Positions 17,722 to 25,709 of a stretch of DNA of 34,013 nucleotides are shown here, piece after piece. Made by a program: the position numbers and the translations under genes. How positions within the stretch are numbered: the first letter of the stretch is position 1; each line of letters opens with the position of its first letter. The notes under the pieces were generated by a model. The model searched no databases. It was not told where the DNA came from and was given only the letters and a program-made list of their open reading frames with translations. This stretch comes from Gammaproteobacteria bacterium (GTDB lineage Bacteria > Pseudomonadota > Gammaproteobacteria > SpSt-1174): assembly GCA_037388465.1 (NCBI GenBank), contig JARRKE010000018.1:1-34013 (forward strand). The letters run 5' to 3'.

Positions 17722-18372
17722 TCAGCCCGGCGAACCGTCCCATGCGACGAAATTTTCCAATAGCTTCAGCCCGGCCTGCGCACTTTTCTCGGGATGCGCC
17801 TGAATGGCGAAAAGGTTGTCACGCGCCAGCGCGGAGGTAAAGTTGCGGCCGTAGTCAGTCGTCGCGGCCGCCAGCGTGGTGTCCACAGGCGCGACGTAGT
17901 AACTGTGCACGAAATAAAAACGGCTGTCCTGCGGGATGCCGTTCCACAGCGCGTGCGCGTGCAGCTGGTGCACCTCGTTCCACCCCATGTGCGGAATCTT
18001 GAGGCGCTCGCCGGCGGCGTCCTTCAGGCCGTGGCCGAAAAACCGCACCGTACCCGGATAAATGCCCAGGCAGGCGGTGCCATCGTTTTCCTCGCTGTGC
18101 TCCATCAGCACCTGCATACCCATGCAGATGCCGAGAAACGGCTTGTCACGCGCGACCTCGCGGATCACCGGCTCCAGCTCCCGCGCATGGAGTTCGCGCA
18201 TACAGTCGCGCGCCGCACCCTGGCCGGGGAACACCACCCGGTCGGCCGCGCGCACGGCGGCGGGATCGGATGTAACCAGCACCCGCGCGTCGCGCCCTGC
18301 AACCGCCTCGACCGCCTTGGCGACCGAACGCAGGTTACCCATGCCGTAATCGATGACTGCAATGGTTTGCAT
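17722..18372 (-). CDS. hisH: Imidazole glycerol phosphate synthase, glutaminase subunit
   Basis: The protein has 216 residues from ATG 18372 (MQTIAVIDYGMGNL), the canonical start; the open frame beyond it is unrelated. It is a class I glutamine amidotransferase that supplies ammonia to HisF. The nucleophile is C83 in GICMGMQ, and the His and Glu are in the C-terminal AHPEKS. FPGQGA is the oxyanion-hole region. It is 22 bases after hisB. Confidence 0.97.
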   Translation of the reverse strand: MQTIAVIDYGMGNLRSVAKAVEAVAGRDARVLVTSDPAAVRAADRVVFPGQGAARDCMRELHARELEPVIREVARDKPFLGICMGMQVLMEHSEENDGTACLGIYPGTVRFFGHGLKDAAGERLKIPHMGWNEVHQLHAHALWNGIPQDSRFYFVHSYYVAPVDTTLAAATTDYGRNFTSALARDNLFAIQAHPEKSAQAGLKLLENFVAWDGSPG

Positions 18373-18394
18373 GGCTTGCGCCGACGTTAGCGGA

Positions 18395-18985
18395 TCAGAG
18401 ACTGCCTTTGGTGGAGGGAACGCCCGTGACCCGCGGGTCAAGCTCCAGCGCCATGCGCAGGGCGCGCCCGAAGGCCTTGAAGATGGTCTCCGCGATGTGA
18501 TGCGCATTGCGGCCGCGCAGGCAATCGATGTGCAGCGTGACCTGGGCATGATTCACGAAGCCCTGGAAAAACTCGTGCAGCAGATCGACGTCAAACTCAC
18601 CGATGCGCGCGCGCGGATAATCGGCGTGATACTCGAGACCGGGGCGGCCGGAAAAATCGATCACCACGCGCGACAGTGCCTCGTCCAGCGGCACATAGGC
18701 ATGCCCGTAGCGCCGGATACCTTTCTTGTCGCCCAGCGCCTGCGCAAAGGCCTGGCCGAGGGTGATGCCAATGTCCTCGACGGTGTGATGCGCATCGATG
18801 TGCAGATCGCCCGTGGCCCGCACGTTGAGGTCGATCAGCCCGTGACGCGCCACCTGATCCAGCATGTGGTCGAGAAAGGGCAGACCGGTGTCGAAACTGC
18901 CTCGACCCTCGCCGTCCAGGTTGATTGAGATGGCTATTTGGGTCTCCAGGGTGTCCCTGGAGATTTCCGCGCTGCGCGAAGACAT
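18395..18985 (-). CDS. hisB: Imidazoleglycerol-phosphate dehydratase (monofunctional HisB)
   Basis: The protein has 196 residues, the size of the stand-alone dehydratase domain; the histidinol-phosphatase domain found in enteric HisB is absent. Metal-binding blocks are [27 protein letters not shown] and NAHHIAE. The product is imidazole acetol phosphate. It is the first gene of this his-tat unit and is divergent from fnr, so a promoter is expected just upstream. hisG, hisD and hisC are not in the window. No good ribosome site precedes ATG 18985. Confidence 0.97.
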   Translation of the reverse strand: MSSRSAEISRDTLETQIAISINLDGEGRGSFDTGLPFLDHMLDQVARHGLIDLNVRATGDLHIDAHHTVEDIGITLGQAFAQALGDKKGIRRYGHAYVPLDEALSRVVIDFSGRPGLEYHADYPRARIGEFDVDLLHEFFQGFVNHAQVTLHIDCLRGRNAHHIAETIFKAFGRALRMALELDPRVTGVPSTKGSL

Positions 18986-19021
18986 GCTGTTCGAATGGTT
19001 CGAAGGGATGAATCAGGCCTC

Positions 19022-19050
19022 ATCATAAACCAAGCCCTTTGCTTGGTCGA
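19022..19050 (-). promoter_or_regulatory. Candidate sigma-70 promoter for hisB with an inverted repeat in its spacer
   Basis: On the minus strand, TCGACC (19050-19045, 4/6 of the -35) and TATGAT (19027-19022, 5/6 of the -10) are 17 bases apart and would start transcription near 19015, about 30 bases before hisB. The perfect inverted repeat ACCAAGC-N5-GCTTGGT (19029-19047) fills the spacer, as an operator would. Binding protein unknown. Confidence 0.4.
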
Positions 19051-19174
19051 TTATCGTGATGCACCTCGCAAAACGCGGATCGCGACTGCAGCGTCCGTCG
19101 CTGCAAGCTGGAACAGGGGACAGGAATCGGGCATCATTCGCAATGATCTCCTCGCAATCAAGCACTTGGACGCC

Positions 19175-19951
19175 ATGAGCGCACCCGAAAACGGAAAAAT
19201 CTTCCGCCTGCACGATCTGCAACGCACCTGCCAGCAATGCAGTCTCCAGATGCTCTGCCTGCCGGGCGGACTGAGCGACGGGGAAATGGAGCGCCTGGAC
19301 AACATCATCCAGAAACGCCGTCCGCTGCAGCGCGGGGAGCACCTGTACCACGTCGGCGACGACCTCGAGGCCATCTACGCCGTGCGCTCCGGCTCGATCA
19401 AGTCCTACACCATCACGCCCGACGGCGAGGAACAGATCGTCGGCTTCCACCTGCCCGGCGAACTGCTCGGCCTGGACGCCATCGGCGACGGCCATCATCC
19501 CGCCGCCGCCAAGGCGCTGGAAACCACCAGCGTCTGCGAACTGCCCTTCGAACGCCTGGAACAACTGGCGCACGACATCCCTGAATTACAGCACCAGCTG
19601 CTGCGCATGATGAGTTCGGTGCTCAAGTCCGACGAAAGCATCATGACCCTGCTGGGCAAGAAAACCTCGGAGGAACGCCTGGCGGCGTTCCTGATCAGCA
19701 TCGCCAACCGGTTCGCCCAGCGCGGCTACTCCGACCGCGAATTCAACCTGAGCATGTCGCGCAACGACATCGCCAACTACCTGGGCCTGGCGATGGAAAC
19801 CATCAGCCGCCTGTTCTCCCGTTTTCAGGAGCAGGGCCTCATCGAGGCGGAACGCAAACTGGTTCGCATCCTCGACAAGGAAGGCTTGCGCCGTCTGGCG
19901 GGCAACCTGCCGCGCCACGCCAACAACTCGGGCGCGGCCAAGGAAGGCTGA
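19175..19951 (+). CDS. fnr: FNR-family oxygen-sensing regulator
   Basis: The protein has 258 residues from ATG 19175. All four ligands for an oxygen-labile 4Fe-4S cluster are present: C19, C22 and C28 in TCQQCSLQMLC and C121 in TTSVCEL, closely matching the spacing in E. coli FNR. A cyclic-nucleotide-like beta roll, a dimer helix and a C-terminal HTH (about 195-222) follow. The recognition helix has ETISR (E208, S211, R212), as in FNR, so the site should be close to TTGAT-N4-ATCAA. It switches genes between aerobic and anaerobic growth. It is divergent from the his operon. Confidence 0.94.
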   Translation: MSAPENGKIFRLHDLQRTCQQCSLQMLCLPGGLSDGEMERLDNIIQKRRPLQRGEHLYHVGDDLEAIYAVRSGSIKSYTITPDGEEQIVGFHLPGELLGLDAIGDGHHPAAAKALETTSVCELPFERLEQLAHDIPELQHQLLRMMSSVLKSDESIMTLLGKKTSEERLAAFLISIANRFAQRGYSDREFNLSMSRNDIANYLGLAMETISRLFSRFQEQGLIEAERKLVRILDKEGLRRLAGNLPRHANNSGAAKEG

Positions 19952-19957
19952 GCCCCG

Positions 19958-20638
19958 CTACAACAGGTTGCCCGGCGCGAACTCGCCTGCCTCAGGCATG
20001 GTTTCCGCATCCCGCTTCGCAGTCGCCAGCGCACGGTCCGTCTGCACCGGACCGCACAACTCGCAGGCGCTGACATAAGCCATGTGCAACAGCTTGCGCA
20101 TCTGTGACTCCGACAGCCCGCGGCCGATGTGGTCCTGTTTGAAGGCCAGCCACTCACTCAATGAATCGCCCACCGGCCCCAGATCCATGCGCGGCACATG
20201 CTCCATGAGGTAGACGCGCGTCTTCACCGCCGCGTCGTTCTCCAGCCGCTCCAGATACTTGAAGAACCCGCCCAGCAGGGACTCGAACATCACATCCTGC
20301 GGCCGCTGACCGCTGGGCGTCGCCATGCTGGTGAGCTTGCGCTTCTGGCAGTACGACTCCATGCGTCCCTTGGGATCGGGATCCAGCTCTCCCGGCTGGG
20401 AATTCAGCGCCTTCAGCAGGCTGCGATGAATCTCCCCGCGCAAACGCAGCCGCTGCGGACTGTCGCAGATCAGCGAAATGAAGTCATGCAGGGCGTAAAC
20501 CGGCCCGCTGGAAAAGTTGTCCTGCCAGATGCACAGCGCGCGGACCCTTTCCTCGGCGTCAAAAAACGGCCCCAAGCCGGTGAAAATGGCACGCCGCCGC
20601 AGCACCATCTCGGGTGCAGTCGATATCTTGCCGGCCAT
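19958..20638 (-). CDS. Unknown protein translationally coupled to amtB
   Basis: The protein has 226 residues from ATG 20638. The AAGGAG ribosome site overlaps the last codons of amtB, the ATG lies 2 bases after the amtB TGA, and an in-frame GTG at 20644 is a less likely start. I do not recognise the family. It appears soluble, mainly helical and rich in charged residues. It has a CIWQDN block near residue 38, a YCQKRKLTS block near 97 and a SACELCGP pair of cysteines (CxxC-like) near 192. In many bacteria the gene coupled to amtB is the PII protein glnK; this protein has no PII features (no T-loop). A link to nitrogen supply is inferred from position only. Confidence 0.75.
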   Translation of the reverse strand: MAGKISTAPEMVLRRRAIFTGLGPFFDAEERVRALCIWQDNFSSGPVYALHDFISLICDSPQRLRLRGEIHRSLLKALNSQPGELDPDPKGRMESYCQKRKLTSMATPSGQRPQDVMFESLLGGFFKYLERLENDAAVKTRVYLMEHVPRMDLGPVGDSLSEWLAFKQDHIGRGLSESQMRKLLHMAYVSACELCGPVQTDRALATAKRDAETMPEAGEFAPGNLL

Positions 20639-20640
20639 GG

Positions 20641-21969
20641 TCACTCCTTACCGGCATGCAGCGCTTCACGCTGGAATTCCGGATAGCCGATTTCGTAGTG
20701 CTCGCTGTAGTCCAGTCCGCGCTGTTCGTCCACCGTGGACGCACGCAGGCCGAAGATCTTATCGATGACCAGATACATCACCAGCGCGATGGGGAAGGCC
20801 CACAGGAAGGCCGCCACGATGCCGATCACCTGCACGGCCATGCGTTCCGGGCTGAACAGGTCGCCATGGAAGAACATCCCCGCGGCCAGGGTGCCCCATG
20901 CGCCGGCAAAACCGTGCACCGAAACGGCACCGACCACATCGTCCAGCCGGAAGGCGACCAGCAAGCGCCCGCCCCCGACGGCGATCATGCCGCCGACCAC
21001 GCCCGTGATCAGCGCATACATCGGCTCCATGGTGGCGCAGCCGCTGGTGATCGCCACCAGCCCGGCCACGCTGCCATTCACCGTATCCGTCATGAGCACG
21101 GGCGTGCGCGCGATAATCATGGCGACAATCGCACCCACCGCACCCCCGGCGGCGGCCAGATGGGTATTGAGGTTGATCAGACCGATCTCGGGCACGGCGG
21201 CGGCGGTACTGCCGCCATTGAACCCGAACCAGCCCAGCCACAGGATGAACCCGCCCAGCGCAACCGAGGTCAGGTTATGCCCAGGGATGGAGCGCGGTTC
21301 GCCGTCCGTACCGAACCGGCCCAGGCGCGGACCGAGCACGATCACCCCGGCCAGCGCAATCCAGCCGCCGATGGAATGCACCACCGTCGAACCGGCGAAA
21401 TCGATGAAGCCGAGCTTTTTCAACCAGCCTTCGCCGGAATACAGGCTGCCCCAGGCCCACGAGCCGTACACGGGATAGATGAGCAGACAGATAATGAACG
21501 CACCGATCAGATAAGAGCCGTATTCGGTGCGTTCGGCCATGGCGCCGCTAGCGATGGTCACGCAGGTGGCGGCGAACATGGTCTGGAAGAACAGCAGGCT
21601 GTAATCCAGGTGCGGCGCGTTACCGAGGAAAAAATGCGATTCCCCGAACCAACCGCTGGGGTTGGCGCCGAACATCAGGCCATAGCCGACCATCCAGAAC
21701 GCGATACTTCCCACGCAGACGTCGACGTAGTTCTTCATGATGACGTTGACGGCGTTCTTGGCACGCGCCATGCCGCTCTCCAGCAAGGCGAAGCCGGCCT
21801 GCATGAAGAACACCAGCGCACCCGCCGTGATCAGCCAGACCGTGTCCATGTCCACGTGAATGGCCTTGATCTCATCGGTGGCGGCAAACGCCGAGGCGGG
21901 GAGGAATAACAACAAAAGGAAAGGTGAAATAAGCTTCCTGGCAAGTCTATTTTCGTTATATGCAGTCAT
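20641..21969 (-). CDS. amtB: Ammonium transporter
   Basis: The protein has 442 residues, with a cleavable signal peptide (about 1-29, ending AFA) and then eleven hydrophobic spans, as in AmtB. WLITAGALVFFMQAGFALLE, KNAVNVIMKN, VHSIGGWIALAG, GFNGGS and GAVSVHGFAG are family blocks; the two pore histidines are in VVHSIGG and VSVHGFAG. It carries ammonium across the inner membrane. A sigma-54 element lies about 50 bases upstream, which points to NtrC control under nitrogen limitation. A coupled unknown gene follows. Confidence 0.97.
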   Translation of the reverse strand: MTAYNENRLARKLISPFLLLLFLPASAFAATDEIKAIHVDMDTVWLITAGALVFFMQAGFALLESGMARAKNAVNVIMKNYVDVCVGSIAFWMVGYGLMFGANPSGWFGESHFFLGNAPHLDYSLLFFQTMFAATCVTIASGAMAERTEYGSYLIGAFIICLLIYPVYGSWAWGSLYSGEGWLKKLGFIDFAGSTVVHSIGGWIALAGVIVLGPRLGRFGTDGEPRSIPGHNLTSVALGGFILWLGWFGFNGGSTAAAVPEIGLINLNTHLAAAGGAVGAIVAMIIARTPVLMTDTVNGSVAGLVAITSGCATMEPMYALITGVVGGMIAVGGGRLLVAFRLDDVVGAVSVHGFAGAWGTLAAGMFFHGDLFSPERMAVQVIGIVAAFLWAFPIALVMYLVIDKIFGLRASTVDEQRGLDYSEHYEIGYPEFQREALHAGKE

Positions 21970-22018
21970 TGGTTTTCATTTAAACGGCCCGGGCTCGATG
22001 GGCCTCGCCCACGCAAAA

Positions 22019-22035
22019 TGCAAAAGCCGCGCCAG
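22019..22035 (-). promoter_or_regulatory. Sigma-54 (-24/-12) promoter of amtB
   Basis: On the minus strand the sequence reads CTGGCGCGGCTTTTGCA: TGGCGC, 5 bases, TTGCA. This matches YTGGCAC-N5-TTGCW with one change. Transcription would begin near 22008, about 39 bases before the amtB start. Gene identity supports it, since amtB is a standard NtrC/sigma-54 target. Confidence 0.78.
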
Positions 22036-22049
22036 AAAATGACGGTCAT

Positions 22050-22073
22050 GTGACTCAACAACTTAGTGACTCA
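22050..22073. repeat. Direct repeat GTGACTCA upstream of the amtB promoter
   Basis: GTGACTCA occurs at 22050-22057 and again at 22066-22073 (16-base period), just upstream of the sigma-54 element. It could be an activator site or chance; it does not match the NtrC consensus. Confidence 0.25.
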
Positions 22074-22126
22074 GTTGGGTGCGCAGGCCGCACCAGCAAC
22101 GGGCGGCGCGCACCCGGGAAGTGCGC

Positions 22127-22579
22127 TCAAGCGCGTGGAGGAGGAACTTCGAGCCAGAAGGTGACGGGACCGTCGTTGACTAACTTCACCTGCATATGGG
22201 CACCGAACCGGCCGGTCTGGACCGTACCGTGCCGCCGATGTGCCTGTGCCAGCAGATACTCGAACAACGCCTGCCCCTGCGCCGGCGGCGCGGCGGGCGT
22301 GAAGCTCGCGCGCATGCCCTTGCGGGTATCCGCGGCGAGAGTGAATTGAGGGACCAGCAACAGGCCGCCGCCGACATCGGTCAGCGAATGGTTCATGCGT
22401 CCCGTCTCGTCCTCGAAGATGCGATAGCCCAGCACCCGTTCGAGCAGGCGGTCGGCCTGCGCCTCGCCATCCCCCTGCTGCACACCGATCAGGGCCAGCA
22501 CACCCGCACCGATCGATCCCACCATTTCTCCGTTCACCGTCACCCCCGCCTCGGTGACGCGCTGGATCAGTGCAATCAT
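22127..22579 (-). CDS. dtd: D-aminoacyl-tRNA deacylase
   Basis: The protein has 150 residues and starts [15 protein letters not shown] at ATG 22579. It frees tRNA from mischarged D-amino acids and glycine. [13 protein letters not shown] corresponds to the family SQFTLxAD block, with Pro and Val changes before QFTL, and [11 protein letters not shown] is the C-terminal substrate block (Gly-Pro motif nearby). Its ATG overlaps the stop of the pip gene (ATGA), so it is translationally coupled to it. Confidence 0.96.
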   Translation of the reverse strand: MIALIQRVTEAGVTVNGEMVGSIGAGVLALIGVQQGDGEAQADRLLERVLGYRIFEDETGRMNHSLTDVGGGLLLVPQFTLAADTRKGMRASFTPAAPPAQGQALFEYLLAQAHRRHGTVQTGRFGAHMQVKLVNDGPVTFWLEVPPPRA

Positions 22580-23526
22580 GCAAAGCGTGTGGCGAAGGCG
22601 TCCGTCGCCTCGATCAGGGCGCTGCGGATCCCCGGCTCCGAAGCCGAGTGCCCCGCCTCCTGGATCACCCTGAACTCGGCCGTCGGCCACGCCGCATGCA
22701 GGGCCTGGGCCTGGGTCAACGGACAGATGACGTCGTAGCGGCCATGTACGATCACCCCGGGAATGTCGGCCAGCAGATGGGCATCGCGCAGCAATTGACC
22801 GGGTTCGAGGAACGACTGATTAACGAAGTAATGGCACTCGATCCGCGCCAGCGACAACGCCACGAAAGGAGCGCCGAAGAAATCCTCCACCGCCTGCGAC
22901 CCTTTGAGGGTGGCGGTCCGTCCCTCCCACAGCGACCAGGCACGTGCCGCCGACATGCGCGCCACCTCGTCATCGCCGGTCAGGCGGCGGTGATAGGCGT
23001 GCAGCAGGTCGTCCCGTTCCTCGGCCGGTATCGGCTCCAGATAGTCCTGCCAGTGATCCGGAAACAACTCGCTGGCACCGAATTGATAAAACCACCGGAT
23101 GTCCTGGTCGCGGCACAGGAAGATGCCGCGCAGGATCAGGCCCAGCACACGCTCCGGGTGCGCCTCGGCGTAGGCCAGCCCGAGCGTCGAACCCCAGGAC
23201 CCGCCGAACACAACCCAGCGCTCGATGCCCAGCTCCTCCCGGATGCGCTCCATGTCCGCCACCAGGTTCTGGGTGGTGTTCTCGACCAGTTCGGCATGCG
23301 GTGTGGAACGGCCGCAGCCGCGCTGATCGAACAGCACGATGCGGTAACGCGCCGGGTCGAAGAACCGCCGGTGCCAGGGCTCGCAGCCGGCACCGGGGCC
23401 GCCGTGCAGAAACACCACCGGCACACCGTCGACATGGCCCGATTCCTCGACGTACAGGCTGTGCAGATCGCCTACCGGCAGGTGAAACTGCCGGTAGGGT
23501 TTGATGTCCGGATAAAAATCCCTCAT
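22576..23526 (-). CDS. pip: Proline iminopeptidase
   Basis: The protein has 316 residues from ATG 23526 ([20 protein letters not shown]), an alpha/beta hydrolase that removes N-terminal proline from peptides. HGGPGAGC is the oxyanion and substrate block, GGSWGS carries the Ser nucleophile (S110), and HGRYDVICP and AGHSASE provide the Asp and His. It overlaps the stop of the upstream membrane-protein gene by 4 bases and the start of dtd by 4 bases. It is expected to be cytosolic. Confidence 0.96.
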   Translation of the reverse strand: MRDFYPDIKPYRQFHLPVGDLHSLYVEESGHVDGVPVVFLHGGPGAGCEPWHRRFFDPARYRIVLFDQRGCGRSTPHAELVENTTQNLVADMERIREELGIERWVVFGGSWGSTLGLAYAEAHPERVLGLILRGIFLCRDQDIRWFYQFGASELFPDHWQDYLEPIPAEERDDLLHAYHRRLTGDDEVARMSAARAWSLWEGRTATLKGSQAVEDFFGAPFVALSLARIECHYFVNQSFLEPGQLLRDAHLLADIPGVIVHGRYDVICPLTQAQALHAAWPTAEFRVIQEAGHSASEPGIRSALIEATDAFATRFA

Positions 23527-24095
23527 AGGAAGCTGTCTCTGACACTCTCGCCGCGATACCCGATGGCGGTGGCCAGCGCCATGAGCAGCAGCCCGATCAG
23601 GATCAGGATCGGCCCGACACCCGTCCCGAGCACCAGCCCCGCCCAACTCACGCCGAGCAGGCTCAAATAGAGCATGCCCGAGTGCAGCACGGCGCCCAGC
23701 AAAAAGGCCCAGGAGATGATCTGCTTGAACCAGCGCCCCACCGCGACGAAGGCAAGCAGGAAGCCGACCACGATATTCAGCAGCGATTCCAGATTGCCGT
23801 GGGTGTGTGCCCCGCCCTTGATCGAGTCGATCGCACCCTTGGCATTCTGCGTGGCGGACATGGCCAGGATGGCATCGGTGTCGAGCCTGGCGAGCTTGAA
23901 GGGATCGACCTGCGCCAGGGTTTGCGGGTCGGAGTAGCCACTGCCCTTGAGCAGCTGCAGCGCGCCCACCGCCTGCCCCTGTGCCGCCTGCGCCTGTCCG
24001 TAGGCGGGGAACAGCTTGACGATCATGTAGGGGCCGAGGGCCGCCGTGAACACGAAAAAGAAAAATCCGAACACGATATTCTTCTTGCCGATCAT
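23523..24095 (-). CDS. Membrane protein of unknown function, first gene of the pip-dtd operon
   Basis: The protein has 190 residues from ATG 24095, which is preceded by AGGAGG. A first membrane segment (about 7-30) is followed by a soluble stretch of about 70 residues rich in Gln, Ala and Gly, then three more hydrophobic segments (about 103-120, 125-147 and 150-180) and a short charged end. This gives four spans with one periplasm- or cytosol-facing loop. I do not recognise the family. Its coupling to pip by a 4-base overlap is the only contextual clue. Confidence 0.8.
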   Translation of the reverse strand: MIGKKNIVFGFFFFVFTAALGPYMIVKLFPAYGQAQAAQGQAVGALQLLKGSGYSDPQTLAQVDPFKLARLDTDAILAMSATQNAKGAIDSIKGGAHTHGNLESLLNIVVGFLLAFVAVGRWFKQIISWAFLLGAVLHSGMLYLSLLGVSWAGLVLGTGVGPILILIGLLLMALATAIGYRGESVRDSFL

Positions 24096-24183
24096 TGCCG
24101 TGCCTCCTGGTGATGGACGGGTCTGTTCAGTCTAACAGCCGCACCACGATACATCCCCGGCGCACATCCTCCGGCTGCATCGC

Positions 24184-24189
24184 TATAAT
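24184..24189 (+). promoter_or_regulatory. Consensus -10 box before the phosphatase-like gene
   Basis: TATAAT at 24184-24189 is a perfect -10 hexamer 23 bases before the ATG at 24213. No -35 is recognisable at 16 to 18 bases upstream. Confidence 0.3.
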
Positions 24190-24212
24190 GCGCGCTTTTG
24201 CCCGACCACCCC

Positions 24213-24884
24213 ATGAATGACGCCCCCGCCCCGATGAGTCCGCTGCGCCGCGCCAGGGCCTACTGGCACGCCCTGGTGCACGAACACGGCTGGGTACGCA
24301 TTCTGCTGACCACTAATTTCCACGCCATCACCCCGCGCGCCTTCCGTTCCGGACAGCTGCCGCCCTGGACACTGCGCCGCCGTATTCGGAAACACGGTCT
24401 GCGCACGGTGGTCAATCTGCGCGGCCCGGTGCGTTCCCCGGCCCTGGAACTGGAGCGCGAGATCTGCCAGCAGGAAGGCGCGCGCTACCTCGAGATCCGC
24501 CTGTTCTCGCGCGACACCCATCGCCCGGAGGTACTGCTCGAGGTCAAGCGCATGCTGGAAACCATCGAGTATCCAGCCCTGTTCCACTGCATGTCCGGCG
24601 CCGACCGGGCGGGCTTCATGGCCACCCTCTACCTGCACTGGATCGAGGGCGTGCCTCTGGACCGGACCCGGCAGCTGAGACTCTGGCCCTACTGGCACTA
24701 CCGCTATGCCCGCACCGGCCTGATGGACTATTTTTTCGAGACCTATCTCAAGGCCTACCGCGAGCGCGGCATCAGCCTGGAGCAGTGGATCCGCGAGGAA
24801 TACACGCAGGAAAGCATTCGCGAGGGATTCCACAGCCGCAAATGGCTGGACTGGATCGTGGACCGTCTGCTGAAGCGTGAATAA
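24213..24884 (+). CDS. Dual-specificity/tyrosine phosphatase-like protein
   Basis: The protein has 223 residues from ATG 24213. TTG at 24198 would add five residues, and an internal ATG lies at 24234; no clear ribosome site precedes any of them. HCMSGADRAGF fits the HC(X5)R P-loop of tyrosine and dual-specificity phosphatases, with the Cys nucleophile and Arg spaced correctly. The preceding VVNLRGPVRSP block and the later arrangement resemble bacterial DSP-like proteins. Substrate unknown: proteins or phosphorylated lipids/sugars are possible. It lies upstream of ttcA and a lipid A acyltransferase gene, and a functional link is not established. Confidence 0.82.
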   Translation: MNDAPAPMSPLRRARAYWHALVHEHGWVRILLTTNFHAITPRAFRSGQLPPWTLRRRIRKHGLRTVVNLRGPVRSPALELEREICQQEGARYLEIRLFSRDTHRPEVLLEVKRMLETIEYPALFHCMSGADRAGFMATLYLHWIEGVPLDRTRQLRLWPYWHYRYARTGLMDYFFETYLKAYRERGISLEQWIREEYTQESIREGFHSRKWLDWIVDRLLKRE

Positions 24885-24939
24885 GGACCCCCGATATCCC
24901 GTGTTGCCGACACCCACCCCCCCTCGCTAAGCTGCGCGC

Positions 24940-25704
24940 ATGAGTGTCCCCGAGCCCCTGCAAGCGAGCTTCTGCCCGCCGCCGAAAAGCCTGACCCGGC
25001 TCGCCGGCAAGGCGATCGCGGACTACCGCATGATCCGCGCCGGCGACCGCGTGCTGCTGGGCCTGTCGGGCGGCAAGGACTCGCTCTCGGCCCTGCACCT
25101 GCTGCTGCATTTCCAGCGCCATGCCCCCATCCACTTCGAGGTCGGCGCCGTCACCGTCGACCCGCAGTCGGACGGGTTCGATCCCAGCCCGCTGATTCCC
25201 TACATGGAAGCGCTCGGCGTGCCGTACTTCTACCGCAGCGAGCCGATTCTGGAGCTGGCCGGCAAGCACATGGACAACGATTCCTATTGCGCCTTCTGCG
25301 CCCGCATGAAACGCGGCGTGATGTACGATACCGCCCGGCAACAGGGCTACAACGTACTGGCCCTGGCCCAGCACCTGGACGATCTCGCCGAAAGCTTCCT
25401 GATGTCGGCCTTCCACGGCGGCAAGCTCAAGACCATGAAAGCCCACTACACCATCGATGCCGGCGACCTGCGGGTGATCCGTCCGCTGGTCTATGTGCGC
25501 GAGCGCCAGACGGCGGCGTTCGCCGAGGACGCCGGCCTGCCGGTGATTCACGAGAACTGCCCGGCCTGTTTCGACATGCCCACCCAGCGCGAGCACATGA
25601 AGCAGCTGCTCCAGCAGGAAGAGGCCGGCAATCCCCGCCTGATGAAAAGCCTGCTGTCGGCCATGCAGCCGCTGATCGCCGCCGGCCTGCCCGAAGAAAA
25701 ATAA
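24940..25704 (+). CDS. ttcA: tRNA 2-thiocytidine synthetase
   Basis: The protein has 254 residues and starts at ATG 24940. It is an ATP-dependent PP-loop enzyme that thiolates cytidine 32 in some tRNAs. SGGKDS (43-48) is the PP-loop, and CAFC (C117, C120) and CPAC (C207, C210) supply the cluster or sulfur-transfer cysteines. LAQHLDDLAESFLMS is the family block after the first Cys pair. The ATG is not preceded by a Shine-Dalgarno sequence. It is followed after 5 bases by the acyltransferase gene. Confidence 0.94.
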   Translation: MSVPEPLQASFCPPPKSLTRLAGKAIADYRMIRAGDRVLLGLSGGKDSLSALHLLLHFQRHAPIHFEVGAVTVDPQSDGFDPSPLIPYMEALGVPYFYRSEPILELAGKHMDNDSYCAFCARMKRGVMYDTARQQGYNVLALAQHLDDLAESFLMSAFHGGKLKTMKAHYTIDAGDLRVIRPLVYVRERQTAAFAEDAGLPVIHENCPACFDMPTQREHMKQLLQQEEAGNPRLMKSLLSAMQPLIAAGLPEEK

Positions 25705-25709
25705 TCTCC

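Noticed and set aside
20614-21909. Plus-strand open frame over amtB (431 codons)
   Set aside because: Antisense to a certain transporter, with a low-complexity composition rich in His, Gln, Glu and Arg; no start signal.
22076-22095. NtrC-like site GGTGC-N7-GCACC upstream of amtB
   Set aside because: NtrC sites read GCACC...GGTGC, the opposite half-site order; this palindrome has the wrong orientation, so I do not call it an NtrC site.
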